Assembly: GCA_026770615.1 (NCBI GenBank)
Contig: MU631326.1
Coordinates: 419,191-429,466 of the forward strand
DNA from: Pavlovales sp. CCMP2436
Lineage: Eukaryota; Haptophyta; Pavlovophyceae; Pavlovales
Reading direction: 5' to 3'
Length of the DNA: 10,276 bases
The notes under the pieces are model-generated. The model was not told the origin of the DNA. It did not search any database and saw only the letters and a list, made by a program, of their open reading frames with translations. Positions within the stretch are counted from its first letter, which is position 1, and every line of letters begins with the position of its first letter. Position numbers and translations under genes: made by a program. Of the stretch, positions 1-9,715 are shown piece by piece.

Positions 1-291
1 GTCGAAATGAGATCTGAATTATACAAGGCTATGAGAGTGTTGAATGCAAGCAACAACCCCTCCAGTGTGACTCAGGCACAATATGAAAATGAGGCTTTCG
101 CTATCGGAATCGGGCTTGATGCCTTCCAGAATCAAGATATCGTGCTTGACGGCACATCGCTTGCCTCTTCGTCCGAAATTTTGTTTGAAGCCAATATCGC
201 TTCTAACAATTCCGCCCTCACTATGTACGCTTTTGTGGCGTGTGATAAAATCCTTACAATAAGTGACGGACTCTTGTCATATGATAATTAA
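1..291 (+). CDS. Major capsid protein, C-terminal fragment (probable, 5' partial)
   Basis: The frame is open from the first base and ends at TAA (289-291), so this is the 3' end of a gene that starts outside the window; about 96 codons are visible. The last 60 residues alternate short hydrophobic strands with a G-T-S-L turn and close with a pattern like MYAFVACDKILTISDG. Such an ending, with the final beta strands of the second jelly roll, is typical of double-jelly-roll capsid proteins of Polinton-like viruses and virophages. The position directly upstream of a packaging ATPase supports this. No lesion is seen in the visible part. GC is clearly higher here (53 of the first 120 bases) than in the next gene (15 of 60 bases at 541-600). 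The family call rests on pattern and context, since the diagnostic N-terminal domain is missing. Confidence 0.5.
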   Translation, partial: VEMRSELYKAMRVLNASNNPSSVTQAQYENEAFAIGIGLDAFQNQDIVLDGTSLASSSEILFEANIASNNSALTMYAFVACDKILTISDGLLSYDN

Positions 292-309
292 AAGATTTCG
301 ATATATTAA

Positions 310-1018
310 ATGAGTGTCTTGGAAATTTTAAAAAACGATATCCCGCTAACGATTCCCAAATTTAACGTATATAATCAACTCCATCCTCAAATAATGAGAC
401 CCCTTTGTAACAAATCTCACAGTTTAATGTTTTCTGGTGGACCTGGAAGTGGGAAAAGTTCAATGCTCACGGCTTTTTTGACACAGACTACTCCGCCAAT
501 CTATAAAGGCGTATTCGATTATGTATATTTATTTATACCAGAAAAATCGTTCAGATCTATGGAAAATTCACTATTTAAAAATCATTGTCGTTTATATCAT
601 GAACTTACTTTTGACACTATTACAGAAGTCGAACAAGAAATAGAAATAAATGTAAAAAATAAAAAAATAGCTTAGTTATCATGGACGATATGGCGGCATC
701 CATGAAAAATATCGAGCTCCAACGGACACTGACAAAATTCTTATGTAATCGTAGGCATTTACGTGAGTCTTTCTGGTTAGTAGTTCAATCATATATTCAA
801 GCGCCGCTATTAATTCGTACAAATATCAATAATTTTATAATATTTAGACCAGGTAATAAAAAAGAGATCATGTCAATAACAGACAAAGTAAATATAAACA
901 ACAAAGATTTTGAAGCATATTTAAACATATTTTCAAGCCAGACGAAACCAAAAAAAATAGGGCGTTTATGTTTATCGATGAAGATGGTAATATATATATA
1001 ATAGATTCAACTGTTTAA
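310..1018 (+). pseudogene. A32/FtsK-HerA-type genome packaging ATPase, broken by two frameshifts
   Basis: This would be the motor that pumps viral DNA into the empty capsid. The first segment (310-672) holds a textbook Walker A, GGPGSGKS at residues 43-50 (bases 436-459), preceded by a hydrophobic strand. The Walker B strand with the DD pair lies at 672-695 (LVIMDDM), in a different frame. It is followed by an RHLRES segment and a VVQSYIQAPLLIRTNINN stretch, which matches the sensor region of A32-type ATPases. A third frame carries the C-terminus to TAA at 1016-1018. The two frame changes fall in A-rich runs near 651-668 and 950-958, and both equal the loss of one base. Read through, the gene has about 236 residues, normal for this family in Polinton-like viruses. 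The ATG at 310 follows the capsid stop by 18 bases. Whether the lesions are biological or sequencing errors cannot be told here. Confidence 0.87.
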
Positions 1019-1054
1019 CAATTCAATAAATAAATATCTTTCCATAGTATAGAC
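1019..1054 (+). promoter_or_regulatory. Short AT-rich spacer with AATAAA and TATA-like start motif
   Basis: The 36 bases between the ATPase stop and the next ATG contain AATAAA at 1025-1030, which could serve as a polyadenylation signal, and a CATAGTATAGAC stretch directly before the ATG. Similar TATA-rich stretches sit before other starts in the window (1918-1929, 3387-3426). Function is inferred only. Confidence 0.25.
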
Positions 1055-1908
1055 ATGTCCGATTCAATCGATAAATTAAATGGTTGGAAAAATGACACTA
1101 TAGCAAATTCTAAATATAATTTGTTGTTAAACGGTAAACCATATAAAGGCGCATTCAATCGTCGATATGTAAGTAAAATCATTACATACTACACCGGTCG
1201 AGCAAGAAGTCGCTACTCGATGCAATTAGAATATATTGCAAAAGGTTTTACAGCAGAAGATGAACCCGTTACTACTATGATGGAACGATGGCTTTTCAAA
1301 GAGCCTCTCAATCCGGTTCGATTTTAAGAGCCACAACCAATTGTAAGCGAAGTACCAATTTACGGTAATACAGTCGGTCAGTATGGAGTTGAAAACGAAG
1401 CGGTCCGTCCTGCAATAGTCGGGTATAACATGGTGAGCAAAAATCCTTTCAATGGGAAAACAAATGTATTGTCCACAAGTTATGACAGTCGAATGAATGA
1501 AATGGAAAAGCAACGGCGCGATCTTTTGAAATCAACCGTTAAGGATGAAGGAGCGATGTTAACAAATCGCGCTTTACAGCCACCTCGTGATAAAGAGGCA
1601 GTTCGTCAGTCGTTGATAAAATCGATTGGAATTATAGACGTAGGGATATAACGAAAAATTTCCCGAAAGTTCCAGAGGAACAAGTCGATGCATCATTTGT
1701 AATGAATCGCAGTTCTTTAGTTTCTGGCAAAATTGCAGATGCTTATCTCAATAGAAACTTTAATGATATTAAAAAATACACAAATACATTACCAGATAGA
1801 AATATTGAGGCAATATCTAAAGAAGTCTCAGATAAATTTCAAGTGAATAAGAAAAGAGCTTAAAAATATATCGCGAATAATCCCGAAGTTTATAATCGCA
1901 ATAAATAG
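1055..1908 (+). pseudogene. Unknown viral protein between ATPase and penton, broken
   Basis: I do not recognise this protein. The ATG at 1055 opens a frame that meets TAA at 1325-1327 but continues in the same frame with protein-like sequence to 1648. One frame change near 1640-1655 then leads to a segment with an in-frame TAA at 1861-1863 and a final TAG at 1906-1908. Read through, it has about 284 residues. The N-terminal third is basic and aromatic (RRYVSKIITYYTGRARSRY at residues 36-54). The middle is rich in charged and polar residues (MEKQRRDLLKSTVKDEG) and the end looks helical. No signal peptide or membrane segment is visible. Its place in the capsid block suggests a virion or assembly role, but that is inference. 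The end is uncertain: 1861-1863 could be the true stop. Confidence 0.55.
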
Positions 1909-1929
1909 AATATCCTCTTATATATAGAG
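1909..1929 (+). promoter_or_regulatory. TATA-rich start-proximal element
   Basis: A TATATATAGAG stretch ends immediately before the ATG at 1930. Together with similar stretches ahead of the starts at 1055, 3386 (minus) and 3427, it suggests a simple AT-rich viral promoter. It is a weak signal in AT-rich DNA. Confidence 0.25.
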
Positions 1930-2715
1930 ATGGATAACGCACCCTATCCATTATTTTTATCAAGTCAAACGAGTGATATTTCTGATCCTTCTTTCGGTAG
2001 ATTTTAATGGAATTTCGATAATTCTATCGTACCCAGGTCAGTTAAATCCGATTTATTCATTCAAATTTATAATATTCAAATGTCCCGTCAGTTTCAAAAC
2101 GTATACGGAGAGGGTCAAACACTGACGTTTTTCTATACACAAACACCAACCGTTTTTTATACAATCACGATAGACTCAGGGTATTATGCCGATGTTGGAG
2201 CGATAACCACAGCCATGTCATCAAAATCGGCTATTCGTACTGACACTGGTGTCTCTTTCCCAAATCCGTTAACATTTACAGTTTTTTCTGCTACCACGCG
2301 AATTATGTCAATCGATAACACAAACGCCTCATTAGATTTAACAATTCTCCCGACGGGATTAGCGTTACGTTTAGGTATTTGTATTCAATCTCTAATAGTC
2401 CCATATGTTGGTACCACTAAGACGCTCGGGACTTGAGATATTCTCTTTTCAAAACAAATATATATTTGCTCTAACAAGTCTTTACAATTAGATAATTCGA
2501 ATGACAGCAGTCTGATGACTTCCAGGAAAATAATCGCCTCTATTGCGAATAACGCAAATTATGGCGACATTATCCCGTTTGAACGTCCGTTTATAACTCA
2601 ACCGTTGCGTAACAATTCTATCGATTATATTGATATCGAAATGACCGATGAGAATTTTACTACTTTACCGTTTTACAATACGTTCGCTTTAACGTTCATG
2701 TTTTATAAAGATTAG
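1930..2715 (+). pseudogene. Penton / minor capsid protein candidate (single jelly roll), two in-frame stops
   Basis: One frame runs from ATG 1930 to TAG 2713-2715, interrupted by TAA at 2005-2007 and TGA at 2434-2436. No frame change is needed, and read through it has about 261 residues. The protein is rich in beta-prone segments. Its last 85 residues follow the ending I know from Polinton and virophage penton proteins: a short strand (QIYICSN), a polar loop, an LMTSRKIIASI strand, a GDIIPFE segment, then NNSIDYIDIEMTDEN and a final LTFMFYKD strand. In those viruses the pentameric minor capsid protein fills the vertices beside the major capsid protein. Location near the ATPase and capsid genes agrees. 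Upstream ATGs make 1930 the best start: the sequence from 1930 to 2080 is in frame and protein-like. The assignment is by pattern, without an alignment. A fibre-anchoring or other jelly-roll virion protein is the main alternative. Confidence 0.55.
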
Positions 2716-3386
2716 TCAAGATAGTTTAAATTATGTGCGTCTAAGAATTCTTTACCTCTGTTTTCTATAGTTAGTGAATTACTGTTTTGAAATTTACTTA
2801 ACAACGAAACCAAATCGCCGCGTGCACGAATATCTAATTGTCTAGAAGTCACTGATTTACCAATGTGGTAAGGACTGGCTCCTTTGTTATACGTAAGAAT
2901 ATAAGCTTTAGGATCAGCGCATATTTCTGCCAACCAACCACCCAAGCTATGTCCAACGTGGTCTGCGATATTATTATATTTTAGTTGCGTTTGTATAGTG
3001 ATCTTTTTAGCAGACCATACACGTGGGTCTAAACTTGAATAGTTAAAAGCAAGTAATACATCACTTATAAGGAAAGCTTTCGCGTTTGAACTACCTCGGT
3101 GTAATATCAAAGCTTTCCCATCTCGAATATAAACATTGGTCTCATTATTTGATAAATCTACATCATGATCGTAACCTATATTTTCCATTTTTTTCATAGC
3201 ATCCTGGTCACTGTAGGATGCTTTTAAGTATATCATCGCATTTTTAAGTAGTGGGTTTTCCTCAAAAATAGAATCTACAGATATAGATTTATTTGATCCA
3301 GTATTCATATATCTATTGAACAAAAAATTGCTTCTTGTAGGTCTACCAAAAAATGAATTTCGTTGTTTTCTTATTTTTCCAAACAT
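2712..3386 (-). CDS. Class 3-type lipase (alpha/beta hydrolase), intact
   Basis: An uninterrupted 224-residue protein. It has the lipase nucleophile elbow GHSLGG at residues 145-150 (Ser147) and a class 3-like ILHRGSS segment near residues 94-100. An acidic residue sits in RGDLVSLL (Asp191), and a histidine in DAHNLNYL close to the C-terminus (His218). Order and spacing fit a Ser-Asp-His triad, so the enzyme is probably active, cleaving lipid esters. No signal peptide is apparent; the N-terminus is basic (MFGKIRKQRN). The gene lies opposite to its neighbours: its stop overlaps the penton stop by four bases, and its start is 40 bases from the start of the fibre gene. In a virus such an enzyme may disturb host membranes during entry or release, which is inference. 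It may have been acquired from a host or another virus. An upstream in-frame start is not visible. Confidence 0.85.
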   Translation of the reverse strand: MFGKIRKQRNSFFGRPTRSNFLFNRYMNTGSNKSISVDSIFEENPLLKNAMIYLKASYSDQDAMKKMENIGYDHDVDLSNNETNVYIRDGKALILHRGSSNAKAFLISDVLLAFNYSSLDPRVWSAKKITIQTQLKYNNIADHVGHSLGGWLAEICADPKAYILTYNKGASPYHIGKSVTSRQLDIRARGDLVSLLSKFQNSNSLTIENRGKEFLDAHNLNYLD

Positions 3387-3426
3387 ATATAAATGGTATA
3401 GAAAAAAATCTACGCTATATTATAAG
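3387..3426. promoter_or_regulatory. Divergent promoter region between lipase and fibre genes
   Basis: Only 40 bases separate the two divergent start codons. On the minus strand the lipase ATG is preceded by TATACCATTTATAT; on the plus strand the fibre ATG is preceded by CTATATTATAAG. Both look like TATA-type elements placed unusually close to the start codon. This must hold the promoters of at least one of the genes, but the motifs are not proven. Confidence 0.35.
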
Positions 3427-3576
3427 ATGTCGGTTTTCGGAGAGCAAGCTTTCAACGAATTAACGGCTATTGCAAATTCGAACACATGCAATATAACTGC
3501 ATTAGGCAGTTCGTTAAATGTGTTTGAAACAGAAACAAATAACCAATTTGGTTTAATAGATTCTTCTATTAGTACA

Positions 3577-3639
3577 ACGAACGGAAATTTAACAATAACA
3601 AACGGAAATTTAGGAATAACAAATGGAAATATAGAAAAT
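3577..3639 (+). repeat. Three 21-base coding repeats (TNGNL motif)
   Basis: Copies begin at 3577, 3598 and 3619, each encoding a TNGN core of a 7-residue unit. The heptad-length period suggests a coiled-coil or similar trimeric stalk at the base of the fibre. Confidence 0.6.
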
Positions 3640-4180
3640 ATAAATGAAAAAATATCTCTAATAAATACAGATTTGACAACATCAAATGAATCTATTAATT
3701 TGAGACTTTTGTCATCCGAATATGTTACATCTGAGAATTCTCAAAACAATTCTATAGCAAACACATATTTATTAAAAAGCGAATTTAATAATTATCTTAC
3801 AACTCAGGCTATCAAGGATCTTTTACAGGCAGCAGCAAACGCCGTTATTGAAAATACTCTTAATGAACTTGGAGATATCAAACATATCAGGTGGCATGAC
3901 ATTAGGCGGTCAAGTCGTGAACAAAATAGACGAGGGTTTTCTTAATTTAGACGGCAGAGTCAAATAAAATTCAAATGCTATTGATGTTATAAAGCATGAT
4001 ATTGTTGACATCACAACGTTAATTGATTCGAAAATAGATAAAACTATCGTAGAATCGTCAAATATTAAATATGATAATATGATTACATCAAATACAAACA
4101 AATTTGCAAATTATTATACAAGCCAGGATACTGATACATATTTATCGTATAAAGTCAATGGGGTTTTATTCAGCGCATTA

Positions 4181-4655
4181 AGCAATGTCATTAATACATC
4201 AAATATTCGCTACGATTCGAACATTTTAGAATTACAAAATAGACCAACCAGTTCGAATAATTCAGTAGTTAATGATCAGGATTTTATTAATTTGTCGAAT
4301 GTTGTAGGTAGTAATACTTCAAATATCAATACGAAATTAAGCACTACATTATATAATACAAATAACATAAATATAGCAAGTAATTTGGGATTAAAATTTA
4401 ATATTTCTGATCAAAATGTTTTTTAGCAATGTCATTAACTCATTAAATATTCGCTACGATAGCAATATAATGGCATTACAAAATAGACCATCCAGTTCAG
4501 TAGTTAATGATCAGGATTTTATAAATCTGTCGAATGTTGTCGGTAGTAATACTTCAAATATCAATACAAAAATAAGCACTATATTATACAATACGAATAA
4601 TGTAAATATAGCAAGCAATTTGGGATTAAAATAAAACTAAATATAACTGATTTCG
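4181..4655 (+). repeat. Tandem duplication, about 244 bases, within the fibre gene
   Basis: The first copy starts at 4181 and the second at 4425, both opening with AGCAATGTCATTAA. They share long identical stretches, for example AGTTAATGATCAGGATTTTA and GGTAGTAATACTTCAAATAT. The second copy lacks nine bases where the first encodes an extra SNN in its Asn/Ser loop. Each copy encodes an IRYDSNI motif, a VVNDQDFINLSNVVGSNTSN segment and an NIASNLGLK end. A frame change sits exactly at the joint of the two copies, and another at the end of the second copy. Confidence 0.85.
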
Positions 4656-5215
4656 AAACAGCTTGTAATATTGTTTATGAAAAAATCGATACCAAAGCTA
4701 ACATCAATAACGTGTTCTATCGATGGCAAACGTATGATAGAGCAGCTATAAACGATCGTGTAGATATCAAACTAAACATTAGCGATTATAATCAAGATGT
4801 TTTGCAAATAAATAGCAATGTAACAACAGCGAGCAACATAGCAATATCTGGGCTTGTTCTATCAACTACGAACGCAGTCGGTTTAGTCGCAGCCGGGACA
4901 GCAATTTCATTAAACACGTTAAATATCGTGGGTATTAACACGTTACTGCCGAGCAAATTGCCGATTTTGGATTTTGATGAATACAAATATAATGCAAATA
5001 TTAGTTTTTATAACAGATATACAAAGTCAGAATCGGACAGCCTAATGTCATTAAAAGTTGATATAGCTACATACAATAATAATAATAGCAACATCACAAA
5101 TTCGATGGCTATTAATGCCAGTAATATAAATTTAAAATTTAATATTACTGATCACAATCTTTTTAGCAATATAGTTAAATCATCAAATGATCGATACGAT
5201 TCAAATATATCACTA

Positions 5216-5599
5216 AAAACGAATACGAGTGATTATAACACTAATAATATTGTAATCAATAGTAATATAAATTTAAAAACAAACCAAAGCGATTTTATAA
5301 TTTTAAACAGTAATATCAATAGTTCAAATTTACGATATGATTCTAATATTACAAATTTATCAAGCAATTTGTTACTCAAAACAAACCAAAGTGATTTCAC
5401 CATTTTAAATAACAATGTGAATTCATCAAATTTGCGTTACTATTCGAATTTTATTAATTTATCAAGTAATACATCATTTAAAACAAACCAAAGCGATTAT
5501 ACTTTAAATTATTATTTTATCAACAGTAATATATCACTAAAAACAAATCAACGCGATTATAATTTAAATACTATTTTTATTAATAGCAATATATCAATA
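5216..5599 (+). repeat. Array of 60- and 102-base coding units in the fibre shaft
   Basis: Units that begin with the codons for KTN(Q/T) start at 5216, 5276, 5378, 5480 and 5540, giving spacings of 60, 102, 102 and 60 bases. The 20-residue basic unit ends in NSNIxL. The 34-residue form carries an extra 14-residue block with the SSNLRYDSNI motif. All units stay in one frame with no lesion. The pattern fits a shaft lengthened by stepwise duplication of small structural modules. Confidence 0.8.
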
Positions 5600-6184
5600 C
5601 TTAATACTCGGGCATTAGCTAGCGATTCCTATGCGCTCGGATTAAATGATAAAATAAATCTCAAAGAGAGTATCGTAAACAATGATATTAAGCTCCTACA
5701 AAAAGCTAATTTATCAGGAGCTTCATTTACAGGTATTATATCTACGCCAAATTTGCCAAATGTCGAAAGTCAGATAATTGCGTTAACCACATACGCAGGT
5801 ATTCCAGTCGTCAGTAATCTTAATTTTTTGGAACCCGATTATTCTCAACATTTTGATGCATTCATGACAAGTCAAAATTTAGATTTATATACTTTACGCT
5901 TGCCATTCAATCAAAAAATTCCATACGGTAGTGTAGTCAATCTGACAGCAGAGCCAACAGTTGAGCGTCAAGGGTCAGCTTTTGCGGAATATCGTTTTAT
6001 TAATAATATGGATTTTAGTGTAAAAGGCAACTATTTAACGTATACAGGTGCGTCTGACAAAATATATAAAATTGAACCATTGACTGATAAAACATATATC
6101 CAATTCGATGACAGAATGGTCGAAACGTTACTCGATCCGATCACAATTCAACACACGATATTCGGATCGATTACTGGATACAAT

Positions 6185-6620
6185 AGTGGTATGATTATAT
6201 CATTCGATTTTAAGAATATTACGGACTCTAGTTATCAAAAGATATTTTCAACTGGAGACTAATATGATGCAACAACTTCAAGCAATACGGAGACTGAATG
6301 CGAGGGAGTTAGTATTTTATTTAATTATACAAATCTGCGCGTTAGATTTGGTCGCTTGGGAACATTTAGAAGAACGTTTACATTGGATATATTCAATACG
6401 ATAAATATATGGAGACATTATGATGTAGTTATATCTAATATTGGACAGGTTGATATATATATCGATAATATTTTACAAACGTACACAACAACAGGCGCGG
6501 TAATAACTTTATTACGTCTTTTTACAGCCACAAATTCAACAACGAATTTATTACAAACATACGCGAATAGTTGCTATTTATCAGATTTCAAAATATTCTT
6601 AAAATCAACAATTGCAGAAA
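6185..6620 (+). other. LamG/concanavalin-like module 1 of the fibre (broken by TAA 6260)
   Basis: The translation shows a beta sandwich pattern: MIISFDFKNI, then VSILFNYTNLRVRFG, IWRHYDVVISNIGQVDIYID, and a closing YLSDFKIFLKS strand. This order (opening FDF strand, central W-H-Y-D-V strand, Y-I-D-hydrophobic strand, closing FKIF) recurs in the other modules. Laminin-G-like domains often bind sugars. The domain call is by pattern only. Confidence 0.45.
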
Positions 6621-6835
6621 CGTTAACAGATGATTTAACTCTTGCAATCGAAACACCATGTGCGAAATATCTACTATATGATAACACAGATACAAGCGGT
6701 AATGGTAAAAATCTGACAAGAACGATAACTGAACAAGGCAGAGATATCGATGGAAAACCATGGATTAGGAAAGCAGATATATCTGCTATTTTAAGCACAG
6801 AAACTCGTCCAACAATAGCAAGTTCTACAGGTGGA

Positions 6836-7265
6836 ACTGGTTTCACTATGTCGTTCGATATAAAACTATATCAAACGGGTACGAATCAAACGTCCGTGGT
6901 TTTTGGTATCCGGAAATTATATATCAGGTACTGACCCGATAGGTACAGGTTTGAATTTGCGATTACTTAATAATAATTGTTTTCAAATTTTGCGAACCAA
7001 ATGGATATTACAGTCAATTTCACACGTTCACTTCATCTTTATCAGTCACTAAATGGAGTAATATAACAATTCAAATACCAAGATCTTCGTCCGTTAATTT
7101 ATTATGTTGGTTAGATGGTAACTTAATACAGTCGTCTGTAAGTGGACAAGATATTTATCGTTTCGATTGGGGTTGGACAGCAGCATTAGATGTTTATAAA
7201 TTTCGTATTTTTGGTAATTATACAGATAGTCCTTATTTGTCGAAAATATGGTTAAATGATACCAT
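6836..7265 (+). other. LamG/concanavalin-like module 2 of the fibre (two frame changes inside)
   Basis: It is preceded by a YDNTDTSGNGKNL linker, a common lead-in to lectin-like modules. The module opens with FTMSFDIKLY, has KWSNITIQIP and LLCWLDGNLIQ strands, and closes with VYKFRIFG. Frame changes near 6908 and 6988 interrupt the first half. Confidence 0.45.
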
Positions 7266-7835
7266 TACATCGAGCGATATCGTTAATGGACGTTTAGATC
7301 AGATTGACCCACCGATGACTTTGTCGATGATAAAACAAAGCCCGAAATATGTAGATTTTAGAGCTTCCACTATAAATAATGCTTACATGAATTTGTTGAA
7401 TGATTACAATACTCTATTAATTTGAGCATCGTTAATAATCAAGCAAAACGTGCTTCTTTCTGGTGCGATAGATTTAAATACCATTAGTATACCACCGACG
7501 GCATGGTTTAAGGGCTCTTTATTAAATTATCTTTATTAGCGCTTTATGATGTTATCGGTCAATTGCCAAGCCCTACAACAAGTAGTACCGCAGTGATATA
7601 CCCCGATACTACATATTTACAATCGATAAAATTCGAAAACTTTACTATTAATGATAACGCGAATGTCCAATTTGCATTGAGAGATCTTAATCGGTTTGAC
7701 GTAAAAGATTATAGTTTTTCGTATATATATATTAACGATACTATTGTACCGTATTCTTACGATCTTATTCTCAGTATCGGTTTCGCTACAATTTTAGACA
7801 GTCCTATGCCAAGCGAGCTCGAATTTATCAGAGGT

Positions 7836-8150
7836 TTAAGTTTTGACTTTCAACATATTTCGGGAACTACAAGCGTCAATGTTGATATTAATACATGAAA
7901 TACAGGACTGGATTATCTCATTATCGATGGTGTTGACTACGTTCTCGGATCTGTGACTCGATTCGATTTTACGATTTCAAAAACGAGATTCGATTGTTGA
8001 CGGTGTATATAAATGGAAAATCTTCCAACGTTCAACTAACAAAACCAATAAATATAGTCGTAAAATATAATATTAAATTACATCAAAGAAAATATACAAG
8101 TGGTGAAAGCTTCACGAATGTTAAGATGTGGCGGAAATCCGTTTTGTCAA
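7836..8150 (+). other. LamG/concanavalin-like module 3 of the fibre (TGA and frame change inside)
   Basis: It opens with LSFDFQHI, continues past TGA 7896 with GLDYLIIDGVDYVLGSVTRF and, after a frame change near 7990, with LTVYINGKSSNVQL, then closes with FTNVKMWRKS. It is the shortest and least certain of the four modules. Confidence 0.35.
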
Positions 8151-9229
8151 ATCGTTTATCAATCGAACACTTGAATTATAACAAAGAATATAAAAATCTA
8201 GCTCCGTATATCAGACCAGTTAAACAGATATCTCTATTGTATAAAAGTGGTACAGGATTAAAAAATCTTGTCGGGTCAAATTTAGTATTGCGTAGTCCTT
8301 CGGTATATTTTGCAATTCCTTACAATGAAAACGACACAAACGCAAATTCACGAGAAGACGGCGCTACTTTGGACGTGATCGTACCAATAAATGCTTATTC
8401 TATGGGAATATATCTAACTTGTAGTGATAGCGTAGCCTTCGGGCATCTTATGTCGTTCGGAGATCCTAATCAGACTTTAACCATCGGACAGAGTGCGTTC
8501 TGATTATATTTGATATTCTTATCACTTCACAGTTCAGTTTAGACGGCTTGAAGATAAATATCGGCGGTGTGTCGAATTTCTTCAAATTTATCACGAAGGG
8601 TTTAGCGTCATAAGAAGCTCTTGCAAAAGTTATCAATGATTCTATAAAAAAGAAGTTTAGTACTGTCCCTAAATGGGACAAAGATCGGATGGACTAAACC
8701 ATCAGGTGGGAGTGACGTAAAAATTTATCCAGACGGAGCCAGTAGTATCGGTATTACTTTTCCGAATTATATAGTCGAGCCAAATGTCGTATATTACAGC
8801 CAACTTCCTCCAACCTTTGTAAACGAAACTATCAATAGATCGATGACAATAACCAGACAAACCTCTGCAGGATTGAGTAATACGATAAATTTCAGATAGA
8901 ATTCTTACACGGCACTACCGATATGTACAATATTTTACGCAGCCGGTTTGCCAAGGGCGTGGCTAGGTACAAATGAATTATCGAGTGAAATCGTTGATGT
9001 TTTTACTAGTTTTGTAGAATATATATTTACAGATTATAATGATATCAGTGGTCGAAATATTACTCTTATACGATCGGGGACAGGTACAACTAACACGATA
9101 TATTCAGACAGTTCTTTAGGAACAGGCTTCGGCTATATAAAAGTGTTAAATCCGTATACAGTTTATGCGAATATTGCTACAATGAATACATTCATATCGA
9201 TAGCTTCTAAATAAGCAAACGCTACAGGT

Positions 9230-9715
9230 ATGCGATTGTTGTTCAAAATAAAATTAAATAATACAACAGCGAAAGATACGCCAATTTTTACGATTGGAAA
9301 GCTTCCAAAAATAACAGATCTCGGAGTCACTACGATGAGCAGCGGGGCGGGTAATTTGTCGCGCGGCATGATGCTACGCATCAACAATTCCAAGCTTTCG
9401 TATATGTTCATCGATGCATATGGAAATTATACACAAATTAACGCTTCTGCGTCGTATAGCGGTAATGACGGATTACTTTCAACAACCTCATGGACATCGA
9501 TAGAGATATTTATCAATAGATTAGTAGGTACAGATAATAAAATCTTATTTGATTTATATTTTAATGGTGCTAAATCTGCAACAACTTTGACAAATACAAG
9601 CACAGGGTTCGATATGTCTTATAGTGGTGGTGTCAATAACAACTTACTAAGATTTACTGGCTATGCAGAGGCGCATAATATTGCAGATTTCAAGATATTT
9701 TTATCGGATAATCGT
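9230..9715 (+). other. LamG/concanavalin-like module 4 of the fibre (intact)
   Basis: The only module read in a single open frame. It has RLLFKIKLN, a glycine/serine loop, SWTSIEIFINRLVG, ILFDLYFNGAKS and the closing ADFKIFLSDN, which mirrors the FKIF strand of module 1. The linker before it (TDYNDISGRNITL, about 9033-9069) resembles the SGNGKNL linker before module 2. As the distal part of the fibre it is the best candidate for the receptor-binding end. Confidence 0.5.

Noticed and set aside
640..700. Programmed ribosomal frameshift in the ATPase
   Set aside because: A-rich runs are present, but the gene needs two shifts and the neighbours show the same kind of damage without common slip sites. 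I saw no pseudoknot or conserved heptamer that would support programming.
1226..1513. Minus-strand frame opposite the unknown gene
   Set aside because: It is the antisense of protein-like sequence on the plus strand, crosses the position of a plus-strand lesion and shows no domain or start signal.
3316..3426. Longer fibre start at 3316
   Set aside because: It would overlap the start of the intact lipase gene on the other strand. ATG 3427, directly after a TATA-like stretch, gives a better start.
4792..5415. Minus-strand frames inside the fibre shaft
   Set aside because: They lie opposite the 1.6 kb open fibre frame and reflect its repeat structure and AT-rich codons.
5216..5599. CRISPR-like array
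   Set aside because: The spacings are regular, but the repeats are coding, differ from copy to copy mainly at wobble positions, and hold no unique spacers.
6574..6846. Minus-strand frame opposite LamG-like module 1
   Set aside because: It is opposite a clear plus-strand frame with strand patterns and has no recognisable motif.
9163..9411. Minus-strand frame near the end of the fibre gene
   Set aside because: It is opposite LamG-like module 4, which has a clean and longer plus-strand frame.
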